Source: Duganella sacchari (GTDB lineage: Bacteria; Pseudomonadota; Gammaproteobacteria; Burkholderiales; Burkholderiaceae_D). Taken from it: a stretch of DNA of 64,000 bases. A model generated the notes under the pieces. The model made no database searches. It saw only the letters and a program-made list of their open reading frames with translations, and was not told where the DNA came from. Positions 43,758 to 51,489 of the stretch are shown here, piece after piece; position 1 is the stretch's first letter; the number at the start of each line of letters is the position of its first letter. The position numbers were made by a program, and so were the translations under genes. Location of the stretch: the NCBI RefSeq assembly GCF_900143065.1, contig NZ_FRCX01000017.1, positions 31,908 to 95,907 of the forward strand. The letters are read 5' to 3'.

Positions 43758-46496
43758 ATGAAACATGCCGAAAAAATAAGACTCGTACTACCACTGGTCC
43801 TGCCCGATGTGACGCATCCGCAGGATCAGTGCATTGACAGGTTGATCCAGTCGCTATCGGGCCGTCCCGGCCTGGAGCGAGTCCATCTGAAACAAGGCGA
43901 ATCTGAAGAACTGCTCTTGTGTCTGCATTACGATCCTGCGCTGATCACAGTGGCGCGGCTGCGAGAGTTAGTCCATTCGGTGGGTGCGGACTTGACGGAA
44001 AAATACGGGCATTACACTACCCGTATCAACCTTCCACTGCATGCGCGCAGTGCCCGGTTATTATCGAACAGGCTACGCGGTATGCTTGGCGTGCTGGAGG
44101 CGGAGGTATCGGCATCGGGCGCGGTTCGCGTCGAATACGAACGCGACCTGCTGTCGCAAGCCGAGCTGGCGCAACGCATCGCCGCAATTGGGGGAACAAT
44201 GGAAGGCGCGAGCGGGCGCGGGCATGACGATGCGCCAGGTACCGGCCAACTTGCAGATCAGAACATTGTTGCTATTATGGGCGCCCGGATAGCCAAGTCG
44301 GGGACCACGTCCCCACATGAGCGCAAACACGCATCTGCAACAACGTCAGCGGTCGATGTCACTGCACATGGCCATGATGCTGGGCATGTGCATGAGCACG
44401 AGACAGAAGCGCAGCACGCTCACGCCCACGACGACAAGGCCGAAGCGCATGCAGGTCACGACCACGCCCATGGCGGTATCTTCGGCGAGAGGTCCGAGCT
44501 AATTTCCGCCGTTCTTGCGGGTGTATGCGTGTTGGCAGGATGGCTTGTCGAAAGTGCCGGATGGGGACCCGAATGGCTGCCGCTCTTACTCTATTGCGGC
44601 GCCTACCTCTTCGGCGGTTATTTTACGACCAAAGAGGCGATCGAGAACATCCTGGCGCGTCGCTTTGAGATCGACACCCTGATGCTGGTCGCGGCTGCCG
44701 GCGCCGCCGCCCTGGGGAAATGGGCAGAAGGCGGCTTGCTATTGTTCCTGTTCAGTCTTGGCCATTCACTTGAACACTTCGCGATGGGCCGGGCACGGCG
44801 GGCGATCGAGGCGCTGGCTAAGCTGGCGCCGGAAACCGCGCTCCTCAAACGCGGCGATGCAACCGCCGAAGTTCCAGTGGAAACCCTCAAACCTGGCGAT
44901 ATCGTGCTGGTGAAGCCCAATGAGCGACTGCCGGCTGATGGTGTTGTCGTTAAGGGCAACACCAGCGTGAACCAGGCGCCGGTCACAGGTGAAAGTGTTC
45001 CCGTTGACAAGGAGCCTGTCGAGGACGGTACCGCCGCGATCACCACGTTCGAACGGGTTAGCGCCAATAGTCGGGTTTTTGCCGGTACCATCAACGGTTC
45101 AGGCGCGATCGAAGTCATGGTCGCGCGACTGGCCGCCCAGTCTACGATGGCGCGCGTGGTTCAGATGGTGGCAGACGCGGAAGCCCAGCGCTCACCGACG
45201 CAGCAATTCACTGACAAATTCGAACGCATTTTCGTTCCCGTGGTGCTTACGCTGGTGGGCTTGTTGATGCTCGCGTTCCTGGTCATCGACGAATCGTTCG
45301 CGGACAGCTTCTATCGCGCGATGGCCGTTCTGGTTGCAGCCAGTCCATGCGCTCTGGCCATTTCCGTTCCGAGCGCCGTGCTGTCCGGGGTCGCGCGCGC
45401 CGGCCGGGGGGGCGTCCTGGTTAAGGGCGGTGGGCCACTGGAGAATCTTGGCAGTTTGACGTCCATCGCTTTTGACAAGACCGGCACCCTGACCGAGGGG
45501 CGCCCGAAACTGACCGATGTCGTACCAGCGGACGGCGTGAGCGAGGAGGAACTGCTGACAATTGTCCTTGCAGTCGAGTCGCACAGCGACCATCCGCTGG
45601 CTTCCGCATTGGTCGAAGGGGCGAAAGCGAGTCTTTCGAATGGAAAGCCGGTGTCGACTGCAGACAACGTCAAAAGCATCACAGGACGCGGCATCCAGGC
45701 AAGTGTCGGTGGCGAGACCGTGTACATCGCCAAGCCAATACTGTTTTCCGAGCTTGGGGGTACCGGCTTGCCCGATGCACTCATCAAGACCAACGATCAG
45801 TTGATCAAGGATGGCCGCACCACAATGATTGTTCGCAAGGGCGAACGGTATCTGGGTACTATCGGCGTGATGGACACTCCGCGCGAAGTTGCGGCTTCGG
45901 TGATGACCCGACTGCGCGCGCTAGGCATAGAACGTCTGATCATGATTTCTGGTGATAACCAGCAGGTGGCCGACTCTGTTGCGCGAGCCGTTGGATTGAC
46001 CGAAGCCCGGGGAGATTTAATGCCCGAGCAGAAAGTTGAGGCTATCAAGCAATTGCGCGAGCAGCACGGAAAGGTCGCCATGGTTGGTGATGGCGTCAAC
46101 GATGCGCCGGCGATGGCCAACGCAACGGTCGGTGTTGCGATGGGGGCAGCGGGCTCGGACGTCGCGCTTGAAGCGGCGGATGTTGCCCTCATGGGCGATG
46201 ACTTGGGGCAGCTCCCCTTCGTGGTTGGCCTGTCTCGGCAAACTAGCCGCATCATCAAACAGAATTTATGGGTCAGCCTGGGCGTCGTCGCTGTCCTCAT
46301 TCCAGCGACAATATTTGGCTTGAACATCGGAACGGCCGTGCTCTTTCACGAAGGATCGACCGTGCTGGTCGTGATCAATGCGCTACGTCTACTGGCGTTT
46401 CATGATGATGACAGGGGCAGCATAGCGAATACGACCCAACCTCCGGCATCTGTAGAGACCGCGAAAGTCGATGTCATGAAGGCGCCTACAACGTGA
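43758..46496 (+). CDS. czcP: P1B-4-type metal-exporting ATPase (CzcP-like) with His-rich linker
   Basis: 912 residues from ATG 43758. The membrane motif is SPC (AASPCALAIS, about 527-536) and the late motif is HEGSTVLVVINALRLL, the combination of P1B-4 ATPases (CzcP, CoaT), not the CPC of PbrA. The phosphorylation site DKTGT is at about 573. The N-terminal 195 residues hold two domains without CxxC. A His/Asp/Glu linker with 12 His spans about 198-244. CzcP boosts zinc/cobalt/cadmium export with CzcCBA in Cupriavidus. Four bases overlap with the ZIP-like gene. Confidence 0.9.
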   Translation: MKHAEKIRLVLPLVLPDVTHPQDQCIDRLIQSLSGRPGLERVHLKQGESEELLLCLHYDPALITVARLRELVHSVGADLTEKYGHYTTRINLPLHARSARLLSNRLRGMLGVLEAEVSASGAVRVEYERDLLSQAELAQRIAAIGGTMEGASGRGHDDAPGTGQLADQNIVAIMGARIAKSGTTSPHERKHASATTSAVDVTAHGHDAGHVHEHETEAQHAHAHDDKAEAHAGHDHAHGGIFGERSELISAVLAGVCVLAGWLVESAGWGPEWLPLLLYCGAYLFGGYFTTKEAIENILARRFEIDTLMLVAAAGAAALGKWAEGGLLLFLFSLGHSLEHFAMGRARRAIEALAKLAPETALLKRGDATAEVPVETLKPGDIVLVKPNERLPADGVVVKGNTSVNQAPVTGESVPVDKEPVEDGTAAITTFERVSANSRVFAGTINGSGAIEVMVARLAAQSTMARVVQMVADAEAQRSPTQQFTDKFERIFVPVVLTLVGLLMLAFLVIDESFADSFYRAMAVLVAASPCALAISVPSAVLSGVARAGRGGVLVKGGGPLENLGSLTSIAFDKTGTLTEGRPKLTDVVPADGVSEEELLTIVLAVESHSDHPLASALVEGAKASLSNGKPVSTADNVKSITGRGIQASVGGETVYIAKPILFSELGGTGLPDALIKTNDQLIKDGRTTMIVRKGERYLGTIGVMDTPREVAASVMTRLRALGIERLIMISGDNQQVADSVARAVGLTEARGDLMPEQKVEAIKQLREQHGKVAMVGDGVNDAPAMANATVGVAMGAAGSDVALEAADVALMGDDLGQLPFVVGLSRQTSRIIKQNLWVSLGVVAVLIPATIFGLNIGTAVLFHEGSTVLVVINALRLLAFHDDDRGSIANTTQPPASVETAKVDVMKAPTT

Positions 46497-47212
46497 ATAC
46501 GTCTTTAAGTAGTGTCCTGATGTTTGCGGCTTTCCCCGCTATCTCCGTCGTTCTGGGCGCCTTAGTGACGCTCGTGCGTACTCCCAGCGCGAAGCTACGC
46601 AGCGCGGTGCAGCACTTGGCCGCCGGGGTCATCTTCTGCGTCCTGGCCACCGAGTTACTACCCGACTTAGTCCATCGTCATATGCCATGGGTTACCCTAA
46701 TGGGGTTTTCGATTGGGGTCGCGGTAATGCTTGCCGTCAAATGGGCCGGAGATCAAGGCGAGAAAGGCGAATCAGCACGAAGCAGTCGCGGACTACTGTC
46801 AGCAATGGGTGTCGATGTTGCTCTGGATGGCATGCTCATTGGCCTTTCGTTCGCCGCAGGCGAAAGACAAGGCTTGTTGCTCACCATCGCGCTTGTCTTG
46901 GAGCTTTTTTTTCTCGGTGTCTCTTGCGCCACATCGCTTGGCAGCAGAGGGAAAACCAAGTGGGCGATCGGACTGACGTGCATTGGACTCGCTGTGGCGC
47001 TACTCGCCGGTGCGGGGGCCGGTGCGGTCTTGCTCAGCCGCGTCTGGCCAGTCTATGTTGATGGATTGCTGGCCTTCGGCGTCGCGGCATTGTTATATCT
47101 GGTGACCGAAGAACTGCTCGTTGAAGCACATGAGGAATCGGAGACACCGATCCAGACGGCGATGTTTTTCCTCGGCTTCATCGGTTTGTTCACTTTGGAC
47201 ATGCTCATTTAG
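46493..47212 (+). CDS. ZIP-family-like metal transporter
   Basis: 239 residues from a GTG that overlaps the ATPase stop (GTGA). Seven to eight membrane segments. ZIP-like metal-site features are visible: ATELLPDLVHRH (about 51-62), DVALDGMLIGLSF (about 109-121) and TEELLVEAHEE (about 201-211). ZIP proteins normally carry Zn2+ or other divalent ions into the cytoplasm; in an efflux operon the direction or function could differ. It closes the second czc unit, followed by a strong hairpin. Confidence 0.72.
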   Translation: MNTSLSSVLMFAAFPAISVVLGALVTLVRTPSAKLRSAVQHLAAGVIFCVLATELLPDLVHRHMPWVTLMGFSIGVAVMLAVKWAGDQGEKGESARSSRGLLSAMGVDVALDGMLIGLSFAAGERQGLLLTIALVLELFFLGVSCATSLGSRGKTKWAIGLTCIGLAVALLAGAGAGAVLLSRVWPVYVDGLLAFGVAALLYLVTEELLVEAHEESETPIQTAMFFLGFIGLFTLDMLI

Positions 47213-47254
47213 CGTGACGGCAATACAATGTCCGTCCGCGTTCGGGGTCCAATA

Positions 47255-47283
47255 GCTGGGAGCCGCGTCAAGCGGCTCCCAGC
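47255..47283. terminator. Strong hairpin after the second czc unit
   Basis: Perfect 12-bp inverted repeat GCTGGGAGCCGC/GCGGCTCCCAGC with a 5-nt loop, 43 nt after the ZIP-like gene and 24 nt beyond the convergent lipoprotein gene. There is no T run on either side, but the position between convergent genes suggests a bidirectional terminator. Confidence 0.6.
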
Positions 47284-47306
47284 ATGCTTCTAGGCCATGA
47301 CCACGA

Positions 47307-47675
47307 CTATTGCTCCGGTCGTGCGGGACGCGTCAGATTCTGTAGTATCTCGGGGACTATGCCCTCATGGCAATCTCGCGGCGAGAATTCTACTTTGTCG
47401 TGGACTTCCAGCGAGATCGATCGTGGCGCCGATACTGTTATGTATTCGTGCAGCCGGCCATGAGGAATCTTTACTTCCACGAATCGGTTTGTTGCTAACT
47501 GCTGAGGCGTTATGGAAGTTAAGCAAGTTGGGGGCTTCCTCATAAGAGCTTCTGCTGTATATATCTTGCTGACGTAGCCGCTCCTGCTGTTCTCTCCCAG
47601 TCTAGGTTCAGGAGTGCTGCATCCGACAATTGCCAATCCAACGAAAACCCCAAAGTATCTTAAAGGCTGTTTCAT
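47307..47675 (-). CDS. Hypothetical lipoprotein
   Basis: 122 residues from ATG 47675 (AAAGAG upstream). The leader ends in the lipobox AIVGC; the mature part has two Cys (PPTCLTS, SPRDCHEG) and predicted beta strands (RFVEVKIPHGRLHEYITVSAPRSISLEVHDKVEF). No family recognised. It is read in the same direction as the orphan CzcI-like gene 300 nt upstream and could be part of that unit. Confidence 0.5.
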   Translation of the reverse strand: MKQPLRYFGVFVGLAIVGCSTPEPRLGENSRSGYVSKIYTAEALMRKPPTCLTSITPQQLATNRFVEVKIPHGRLHEYITVSAPRSISLEVHDKVEFSPRDCHEGIVPEILQNLTRPARPEQ

Positions 47676-47977
47676 AATTTCTCTTTCGATTAAGTGCGCA
47701 CGATACCAGCGCAACGCGCAAGCGATGAAGTTCATCCGACGTCACTTTCTTCGCTCTGCAAAGGAACGGAATAAGTTGCTGCTGGCAGCTGCCCGGATGC
47801 TGATTTGAACGGAACGCTGCAAGATTTGATTGCCAGCGAACTTGCGTCCATGAAGGCTAGTCAGTGAAGACGCTGAGGCGAAATGATCGGCGCATGCGGC
47901 TCAATAGGTGGCTCGACAACAATCCGCGAAGGATGGCTGAGGCACCCAAATACAGTTGATGAAGAGCTGGCGTCTGC
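47676..47977. other. Intergenic stretch without recognised gene
   Basis: I see no coding frame with a plausible start and no strong repeat. It separates the minus-strand CzcI-like gene from the lipoprotein gene and may hold remnants of a lost pump gene, but no RND or CzcC motif is readable. Confidence 0.4.
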
Positions 47978-48343
47978 CTAGATGGCAGTGCCCCCGACGA
48001 AGGTCCATTTGGGCCGAAGGGGTTCTTCCGGAATTGGCGATTGATATGCGGGGTAACTTGCAATCTCCGCCGAGACGGATATAAAGATTGGGAGAGAAAG
48101 TTGAATCGTGGGGGAGACAGGCACAGAGAAATTGCAAAAGACATGACAGCCAGCGCAACATCCGATCACGCTTTTTTTGTCGGTTTCGGTAGCCTGGCTA
48201 TGTGCGCTTGGGGCTTGAACGCCGCTCTCAGTAACGCTCTGTCCTGACGTCCGCGAGATGGCGTCTCGTACGCCCGACATTGCCGCACAAGTCGTCTGAA
48301 GCGGCAACAGCAATACTAAGAGCATGATAAGCAGGCGTTTCAT
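47978..48343 (-). CDS. CzcI-like small exported protein, orphan
   Basis: 121 residues from ATG 48343. Signal peptide (KRLLIMLLVLLLPLQTTCAA), a Ser/Thr/Gln-rich part, a Cys motif GCCAGCHVFC and the C-terminal Pro-Leu-Arg-Pro-Lys-Trp element of the family. It is divergent from the CzcI gene at 48481 and has no czcCBA downstream on its strand. The -10 box ends 8 nt before the ATG and no ribosome binding site is seen. It may be a leftover of a deleted operon or an additional buffer protein. Confidence 0.68.
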   Translation of the reverse strand: MKRLLIMLLVLLLPLQTTCAAMSGVRDAISRTSGQSVTESGVQAPSAHSQATETDKKSVIGCCAGCHVFCNFSVPVSPTIQLSLPIFISVSAEIASYPAYQSPIPEEPLRPKWTFVGGTAI

Positions 48344-48351
48344 ATCGACAG

Positions 48352-48357
48352 ATTATA
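48352..48357 (-). promoter_or_regulatory. -10 box of the orphan czcI-like gene
   Basis: TATAAT on the minus strand, ending 8 nt before the ATG at 48343, so the transcript should start at or within 2 nt of the start codon. Confidence 0.55.
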
Positions 48358-48395
48358 CAGAAGGCCGCAGCGCGCGGGGACCAAGTCCGCAGCGC

Positions 48396-48408
48396 ATGAC
48401 CTGGTCAT
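48396..48408. promoter_or_regulatory. Palindrome between divergent czcI-like genes
   Basis: ATGACC-T-GGTCAT is a perfect 13-bp palindrome near the centre of the 137-bp divergent intergenic region. It is a candidate shared operator; no matching regulator is encoded nearby. Confidence 0.4.
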
Positions 48409-48461
48409 ATCGTCTTCAGGTACTTAGTCATTCTCGCGGTGCAATTCGTACGCGTTCATCG

Positions 48462-48470
48462 TGATATACT
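48462..48470 (+). promoter_or_regulatory. Extended -10 promoter, near-leaderless start
   Basis: TGA-TATACT (48462-48470), extended -10 element ending 10 nt before the ATG at 48481. No ribosome binding site is visible. GGTACTTAG lies about 40 bp upstream of it, as it does at 7983-7991 ahead of the first czcI-like gene. Confidence 0.55.
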
Positions 48471-48480
48471 AGCGCCGATT

Positions 48481-48840
48481 ATGACCCGTCGAACTCTCTA
48501 CATGTTGATTGCACTACTCGCGCTACAGTTTAGCTGGAGCGTGGTGGCTGCCTATTGCACACACGAGACGGGGCGCGCAGCAAATCACTGGGGCCATCAT
48601 CCGGATGCCAAAGCTTCGAATGAAGTCGCGACGTTGTTGAAGGAAAATCCTTCTGACGCCAAAAAGACTTCGGCGCACTCGCACTGTGCGTCATGCGCGC
48701 ACGGCGCGTTGTCAATTTATAGCTTTGAAAGCATCTCTCATCCACAGATCGCTGAAGCTGCTCCTATGACCCCTGAAATCACTCTTTCTTCTTACCCCAC
48801 CGCTCCTCCTGAGCGCCCTCAGTGGGTAGCCGCCATTTAA
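48481..48840 (+). CDS. czcI: CzcI-like small exported protein
   Basis: 119 residues from ATG 48481. Signal peptide (RRTLYMLIALLALQFSWSVVA), the CzcI hallmark YCTHETG near residue 24, HWGHHPD, a Cys motif CASCAHG and the C-terminal PPERPQW. It is closest in layout to the copy at 36806. It heads the third czcCBA unit, 110 nt before czcC. Confidence 0.82.
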   Translation: MTRRTLYMLIALLALQFSWSVVAAYCTHETGRAANHWGHHPDAKASNEVATLLKENPSDAKKTSAHSHCASCAHGALSIYSFESISHPQIAEAAPMTPEITLSSYPTAPPERPQWVAAI

Positions 48841-48950
48841 CTCCGGCGGTTGTATTTGTTCGTCTTTATAGGAACGTGACCTACGTCTGAAAATGATGGG
48901 GGTTGCTGCACGCCGCCGGATTTCTTCGTCACTCATTTACGGAGTTATCC

Positions 48951-50270
48951 ATGCAATCCCGATATTTTGTTATGGGAGCGGCTGTCCTATTGGCGCAGCT
49001 TATCTCCTTTAGTACCCAAGCTGCTGAGCAGCAAGGCGCGTCCTTTACCATTGGCGAGTCGGCACGTTCAACAGACACAAGCACTGCCCCTTTGACGCTG
49101 GGCCAGGCCATCACGCAGGCCCTGTCGACCAGTCCTCAATTACGTTCCGCCGCGCAGAGCGTGGCCATCGCAGAAGGTGCGCGTGTTCAAGCCGGTATGC
49201 GGCCAAATCCAGAGCTGTCGCTGCTACGCGAAGGCATGTCTTCGACCACCGGCCGTACCGACACCTATCAACTCAGCCAGCTGCTTGAACTAGGCGATAA
49301 GCGTGGCGCACGCATAAAGTTCGCCGAGCAAGATCAAGCCTTTGTGCGTGGCGACACCAACGTCGCTGCAGCCGAACTTCGCGCCAACGTCATTGCGGCC
49401 TATTTTGAGGCGCTGACGGCCCGAGAGCACGTTGCGCTAGCCAAGGAGTCCCTAACCCTGGCAAGTAAGGCCACCAACGCTGCCGGCCGCCGCGTTGCTG
49501 CGGGCAAGATATCTCCATTGGAGCAGACGCGCTCAAGCGTTGCCGAAGCCGGCGCCCGTCTGGAGCTGTCGCAAGCGCTGGCCGATGCGGCACTGGCCAA
49601 ACGCCACCTGGCGGCCTTCTGGGGTAGTACTCAGCCGGAGGAGCGACCGCTGGTGGCACCTGAAATCAACCTCGCTGCCATTCCGGCTTTACCCGAGTTG
49701 CAAACACGTCTGGAGGCTTCGCCACAAATGCAACGTGCGCGCATACAGATCGCTCGTGAGGAGGCCCGGCTCAATCTGGCCAAAGCCGACCGCGTGCCAG
49801 ACCTGACCGTTACGCTGGGGAGAAAAAAAGACAGCCTGACCAACGTTTCCCAGACCGTTGTTGGTGTGGCTATCCCGCTGCCGCTGTTTAATCGCAACCA
49901 AGGTAACCTCCTTTCCGCACTGCGCCGTGTCGACAAGGCCCGAACAGATGCCGAGATCGAGTACCTCAATGCGATACAAGCCCTGGCTGATGCCCACCAA
50001 CGCGCTACTGTCTCGCAGGAACAGATCGAAAGCATGCGCAAGGAAATTCTGCCGGCGGCCCAAAGCGCCTTCGATGCGGCGGTCACTGGCTTCGAACTGG
50101 GAAAATTCGGTTTCATCGATGTGCTCGATGCGCAACGCACACTGTTTCAAAGCCGCGCTCAATACCTGAGCGCACTGTCCGCACGCTTTCGCTCCCTTGC
50201 TGATCTGGAGCGCTTTATCGCCGTAGAAAACAACGTTGGCAATTTACCGACTGACAGGAATACAAAATGA
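48951..50270 (+). CDS. czcC: CzcC-type outer membrane factor
   Basis: 439 residues from ATG 48951 with ACGGAG 8 nt upstream and a leader ending STQAAEQ. Duct of the third czc pump: LTLGQAITQALSTSPQ, MRPNPELSLLREGMSS and QLLELGDKRGARIK in the first half, LTVTLGRKKDSLTNV, VGVAIPLPLFNRNQGN and FELGKFGFIDVLDAQRTLF in the second. It overlaps the adaptor gene by 4 nt. Confidence 0.9.
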   Translation: MQSRYFVMGAAVLLAQLISFSTQAAEQQGASFTIGESARSTDTSTAPLTLGQAITQALSTSPQLRSAAQSVAIAEGARVQAGMRPNPELSLLREGMSSTTGRTDTYQLSQLLELGDKRGARIKFAEQDQAFVRGDTNVAAAELRANVIAAYFEALTAREHVALAKESLTLASKATNAAGRRVAAGKISPLEQTRSSVAEAGARLELSQALADAALAKRHLAAFWGSTQPEERPLVAPEINLAAIPALPELQTRLEASPQMQRARIQIAREEARLNLAKADRVPDLTVTLGRKKDSLTNVSQTVVGVAIPLPLFNRNQGNLLSALRRVDKARTDAEIEYLNAIQALADAHQRATVSQEQIESMRKEILPAAQSAFDAAVTGFELGKFGFIDVLDAQRTLFQSRAQYLSALSARFRSLADLERFIAVENNVGNLPTDRNTK

Positions 50271-51475
50271 TGTTGAATATTGACAAAAAATCTCAAAAAT
50301 CCGCACTGATTATTGTGCTGATCGGCGCCGTACTGGGCTCCGCTATCCTGTTCTGGAAAAAAGATGGCGCAGGTCCTGCAAGTGAAGCTGCGCACGCGGA
50401 AGAAGGTGCCAAGGAAGGCGGTAAAGGCGGCGCCCATGTCGGCGAGGAAGGTGTCATCTTGATGAACGCCAAGCAAATTCAGACTGCGGGCATCATTACC
50501 GCCAAAGCCGAATCAGCGACCATGGGGAACGTGATCCAGTTGCCAGGTGAGGTTCGTTTTAATGAAGACCTGACCGCGCACATTGTTCCTCGCACGCCGG
50601 GAGTGGCCGACTCGGTCTCCGCCGACCTTGGTCAAAATGTGAAGAAAGGGCAAGATTTAGCTGTGATCTCCAGCCCCGCTTTAGCAGATCTGCGTAGTGC
50701 CTCATTGGCAGCACAAAAGCGCCTGAGTCTTGCACAGATCACATTCCAGCGCGAAAAGAAATTATGGGAAGACAAAATATCGGCCGAGCAGGACTATCTG
50801 CAAGCCCAGAGCGCGCTGCGCGAAGCCGAAATTGAATCTCAGACAGCTCGCTCCAAATTGTCTGCCCTGGGTGCGGGCGAGGCGGAGGGGGCGCTCAACC
50901 GCTACGTCCTGCGTGCCCCCTTCAGCGGCGTGATTGTGGAAAAGCATATAGCCCAGGGTGAAGCAGTCAAGGAAGATGCCAACGTGTTCCTGCTCTCGGA
51001 TCTGGCTAGCGTCTGGGTAGAAGTTGTAGTGACGCCGAAGGATCTGGAATTAGTCCGCGTCGGTGAAACCGTCAAGATCACTTCTGCTGCCAACGACACC
51101 TCCGCCACCGGCAAGGTCAGCTACGTAGGTAATCTGCTAGGTGAGCAAACTCGTACGGCAAAGGCACGCGTCGTGATCTCTAATCCTAATATGGCATGGC
51201 GTCCTGGCCTGTTCGTCAATGCAGCCATGACGCGCGGTGAAAAGAACGTTCCTGTCACAGTCGTCGCCGATGCAGTGCAGACGATCGATGGCAAAACCGT
51301 GGTGTTCGTCAAAGTCGAAAAGGGTTTTAAGGTCCAGCCAGTCAAGACCGGCAGCAATGATGGCAAACGCGTTGAAATCGTTGAAGGTCTGTCTGTGGGT
51401 ACTCAGTACGCCGCAGCCGGTAGCTTTGTAGTGAAGGCCGAGCAAGGCAAAGGCAGTGCCGGACACGAAGACTGA
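50267..51475 (+). CDS. czcB: CzcB-type adaptor
   Basis: 402-residue membrane-fusion protein with an N-terminal membrane anchor (about 13-30), then a charged linker with His and Glu (AAHAEEGAKEGGKGGAHVGE) typical of CzcB, lipoyl halves (VADSVSADLGQNVKKGQDL, RAPFSGVIVEKHIAQGEAV), hairpin and barrel. Two adjacent ATG codons (50267, 50270) are possible starts. It ends 14 nt before czcA. Confidence 0.9.
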   Translation: MMLNIDKKSQKSALIIVLIGAVLGSAILFWKKDGAGPASEAAHAEEGAKEGGKGGAHVGEEGVILMNAKQIQTAGIITAKAESATMGNVIQLPGEVRFNEDLTAHIVPRTPGVADSVSADLGQNVKKGQDLAVISSPALADLRSASLAAQKRLSLAQITFQREKKLWEDKISAEQDYLQAQSALREAEIESQTARSKLSALGAGEAEGALNRYVLRAPFSGVIVEKHIAQGEAVKEDANVFLLSDLASVWVEVVVTPKDLELVRVGETVKITSAANDTSATGKVSYVGNLLGEQTRTAKARVVISNPNMAWRPGLFVNAAMTRGEKNVPVTVVADAVQTIDGKTVVFVKVEKGFKVQPVKTGSNDGKRVEIVEGLSVGTQYAAAGSFVVKAEQGKGSAGHED

Positions 51476-51489
51476 TTAAGGAATCCACC

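Noticed and set aside
44352..44490. His-rich stretch in the ATPase as an independent small protein
   Set aside because: It is in frame with the P1B-4 ATPase on both sides and is a linker typical of metal transporters.
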